A DNA stretch of 8,418 bases from an uncultured Ignavibacteria bacterium (lineage in GTDB: Bacteria > Bacteroidota > Ignavibacteria > Ignavibacteriales > Melioribacteraceae). The position numbers were made by a program, and so were the translations under genes. Positions within the stretch are counted from its first letter, which is position 1. Every line of letters starts with the position of its first letter. Below are positions 8,101 to 8,418 of the stretch, one piece after another. The DNA lies in assembly GCA_937930275.1 (NCBI GenBank), contig CALGLM010000326.1, positions 1 through 8,418 of the forward strand. Reading direction: 5' to 3'. A model generated the notes under the pieces. That model saw only the letters and a program-made list of their open reading frames with translations. It was not told the DNA's origin and did not search any database.

Positions 8101-8279
8101 TAAACGAAAAATTAAAAATTGACAGCTTCTATAAAAAAGCTGACGTATTGGCTAAAATAAGATTGGAAATTGCCAATAGAATAAGAAATGAAGTACCTGT
8201 AGGAATATCGTCATTTGATATAGCCAATGAAGTAATTGACTATTTTACTTTTTTATATAAGGACAATATAGTAAATTAG
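5151..8279 (+). CDS. hsdR: Type I restriction enzyme endonuclease/translocase subunit HsdR
   Basis: This is the motor and nuclease subunit. It pulls DNA through the complex using ATP and cuts when translocation stalls on unmethylated DNA. Numbered from ATG 5151 (1042 residues, normal for the family): residues about 75-250 form the HsdR N-terminal nuclease domain (NPEKNKFLAVSQ, then PD at 146-147 and ELK at 161-163, the D...ExK active site; LANYKENVPNLFYYNAFIIL just after). The superfamily 2 helicase follows: Walker A HTQGSGKT (295-302), VIVTDREELDRQ, motif II DEAH (393-396), motif III GFTGTP (418-423), motif IV GKGMLVCIDKLTAF (529-542), GFDVPSLSTVYIDKP (643-657) and motif VI QTIARANR (665-672). 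Residues about 690-1042 are a long, mostly helical, Lys/Glu-rich C-terminal region for subunit contacts, perhaps DUF3387-like (from memory, unsure). ATG 5151 was chosen for its GAGG and 1-nt spacing from hsdS. All nuclease and helicase motifs are intact, so an active enzyme is likely. Confidence 0.97.
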   Translation: MEKKFSEKIMVEKPALKIFKDLDWDIFIVNENEKDGLIGRKSKKEVILKDKFEEAIKSLNPKLPQKAIDKAYEEINKFDTFKNLEVINKEIYEVLTKSLEITYEETPGKPNKKVFVKLFDFDNPEKNKFLAVSQMRIEKDGHEAIPDILGFVNGIPLLFIELKAPNVNLQKAYFDNLANYKENVPNLFYYNAFIILSNGIDTKIGSLTSRYEHFYEWKRIEENEKGKVSLETVLKGVCEKNRFMDFFENFILYTTQAGNLLKLIARNHQFLGVNKAIKAFKENESDKKKLGVFWHTQGSGKTYSMVFFCKKIFRKISNNYSFVIVTDREELDRQIYAGFKSTGIITISNVQAKNSNHLQKLLKENKSFVFTLIHKFVDNKVITDRENIIVISDEAHRTQNGLLALNMRTALPNASFIGFTGTPIIKGEAEITKEVFGDYVSIYNFKDSINDKCTVPLYYENRGELLGIINPKLNKQIKEKIEKANLTLEEKWKVSRAYYKAYPVMTAKKRLESIAKDIVWHFNNRGFNGKGMLVCIDKLTAFKMYSLIKQHWAIYLEEVKEEIKYAKDEQELSEKNDVLKWLSETEILVIISEDKSEVTKFKRQNFDITSYRKSLVGRNLEEEFKNPEHPFRLAIVCSMWITGFDVPSLSTVYIDKPLTGHALMQTIARANRIYKEKNNGLIIDYVDSYINLLKALGIYAVNKNKEKEDIKDVNPLEKIEKLEKELNLSIKKYYTFFEKNNHSIKNILVKGLDLNQLYETVNLICTNDKIKAEFRVLSNNVYNKFTALVPHPSIEKYKTECKNIKKIYETYLAHIEPNNINNLMQDLQTLVDESIIIKESPDVKEGIKTDLGGLNYEALLLMFNKSMYKNLVFTKVGKTIEKRIEELLQRNPFQGDYLKKYNEIIERYNKSKDEKTIKKAFEEIIKINEQITEDEKRAIAEGLTGVQFVVYEKICSKISTKKRLTKKEYNNIKQIVIELLEGVLNEKLKIDSFYKKADVLAKIRLEIANRIRNEVPVGISSFDIANEVIDYFTFLYKDNIVN

Positions 8280-8282
8280 CTG

Positions 8283-8344
8283 TTTTTTTTTGTGAAGTTA
8301 AATTTGTTATATAGTTGTTTGAAAATTTAATCTAACTTGTTTTT
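8283..8344 (+). terminator. Weak candidate terminator region after hsdR
   Basis: A T9 run (8283-8291) begins 3 nt after the hsdR TAG, but no stable stem precedes it. Further on, TTAAATTT (8298-8305) pairs with AAATTTAA (8323-8330) around a 17-nt loop, can extend to AAG/CTT across a 5-nt bulge, and is followed by a T5 run (8340-8344). The stem is all A-T in its core, so it is a poor intrinsic terminator. The rest of the tail to 8418 shows no gene, RNA or repeat that I can support. Confidence 0.25.
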
Positions 8345-8418
8345 ATAAATTATGGTTAATAAATATACTACAAATTAATCATTTGCTTATGTTTTAAGCT
8401 GTGTTTAAAGTGTGCCCC

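Noticed and set aside
8123..8142. CAGCTT/AAGCTG hairpin with an 8-nt loop near the hsdR 3' end
   Set aside because: It lies well inside hsdR coding sequence, over 130 nt before the stop, and has no following T run, so it is not a terminator; probably chance.
8299..8306. TAAATTTG matching the -7 consensus after hsdR
   Set aside because: There is no -33 box at the right spacing and no gene visible downstream in the window; such matches are frequent in A+T-rich DNA.

Overview
The window most likely comes from a low-GC member of the Bacteroidota or a related phylum such as Ignavibacteriota. Four things point there: strong A+T richness, a promoter upstream of the plus-strand operon that fits the Bacteroidota consensus (TTTG, about 19 nt, TAnnTTTG), no Shine-Dalgarno signal in front of the secreted-protein gene, and a secreted modular protein (lamin-tail domain, chitobiase-like C-terminal domain, CotH kinase-like domain) of a kind common in these bacteria. 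The phylum is an inference from these features, not a database result.

Layout: positions 1-1684, minus strand, hold the N-terminal 561 codons of a large exported CotH-family protein that runs off the left edge. A 142-bp divergent intergenic region (1685-1826) follows. It carries the promoter of the rightward operon and a perfect 13-bp inverted repeat. Positions 1827-8279, plus strand, are a complete, tightly packed type I restriction-modification operon in the order hsdM-hsdS-hsdR. hsdM and hsdS overlap by 4 bp (ATGA), and hsdS and hsdR are 1 nt apart. The last 139 bp (8280-8418) are A+T-rich with no supported gene, only a weak terminator candidate.

How the genes work together: HsdS carries two target-recognition domains that read a bipartite DNA sequence. 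HsdM (with HsdS) methylates adenine in it, and HsdR supplies the ATP-driven translocase and the nuclease that cuts unmodified DNA. All catalytic motifs I looked for in HsdM and HsdR are present, so the system appears intact. No anti-restriction gene, second hsdS, recombinase or other defence gene is visible inside the window.

I found no clearly new system. The points most worth a second look are: the inverted repeat that brackets the hsd promoter (possible promoter inversion or operator), the sharp composition change inside hsdS that suggests a shuffled first recognition domain, the long helical extension of HsdM, the N-x3-Y in place of Q-x3-Y in the HsdR nuclease domain, and the unusual architecture of the CotH-family protein.
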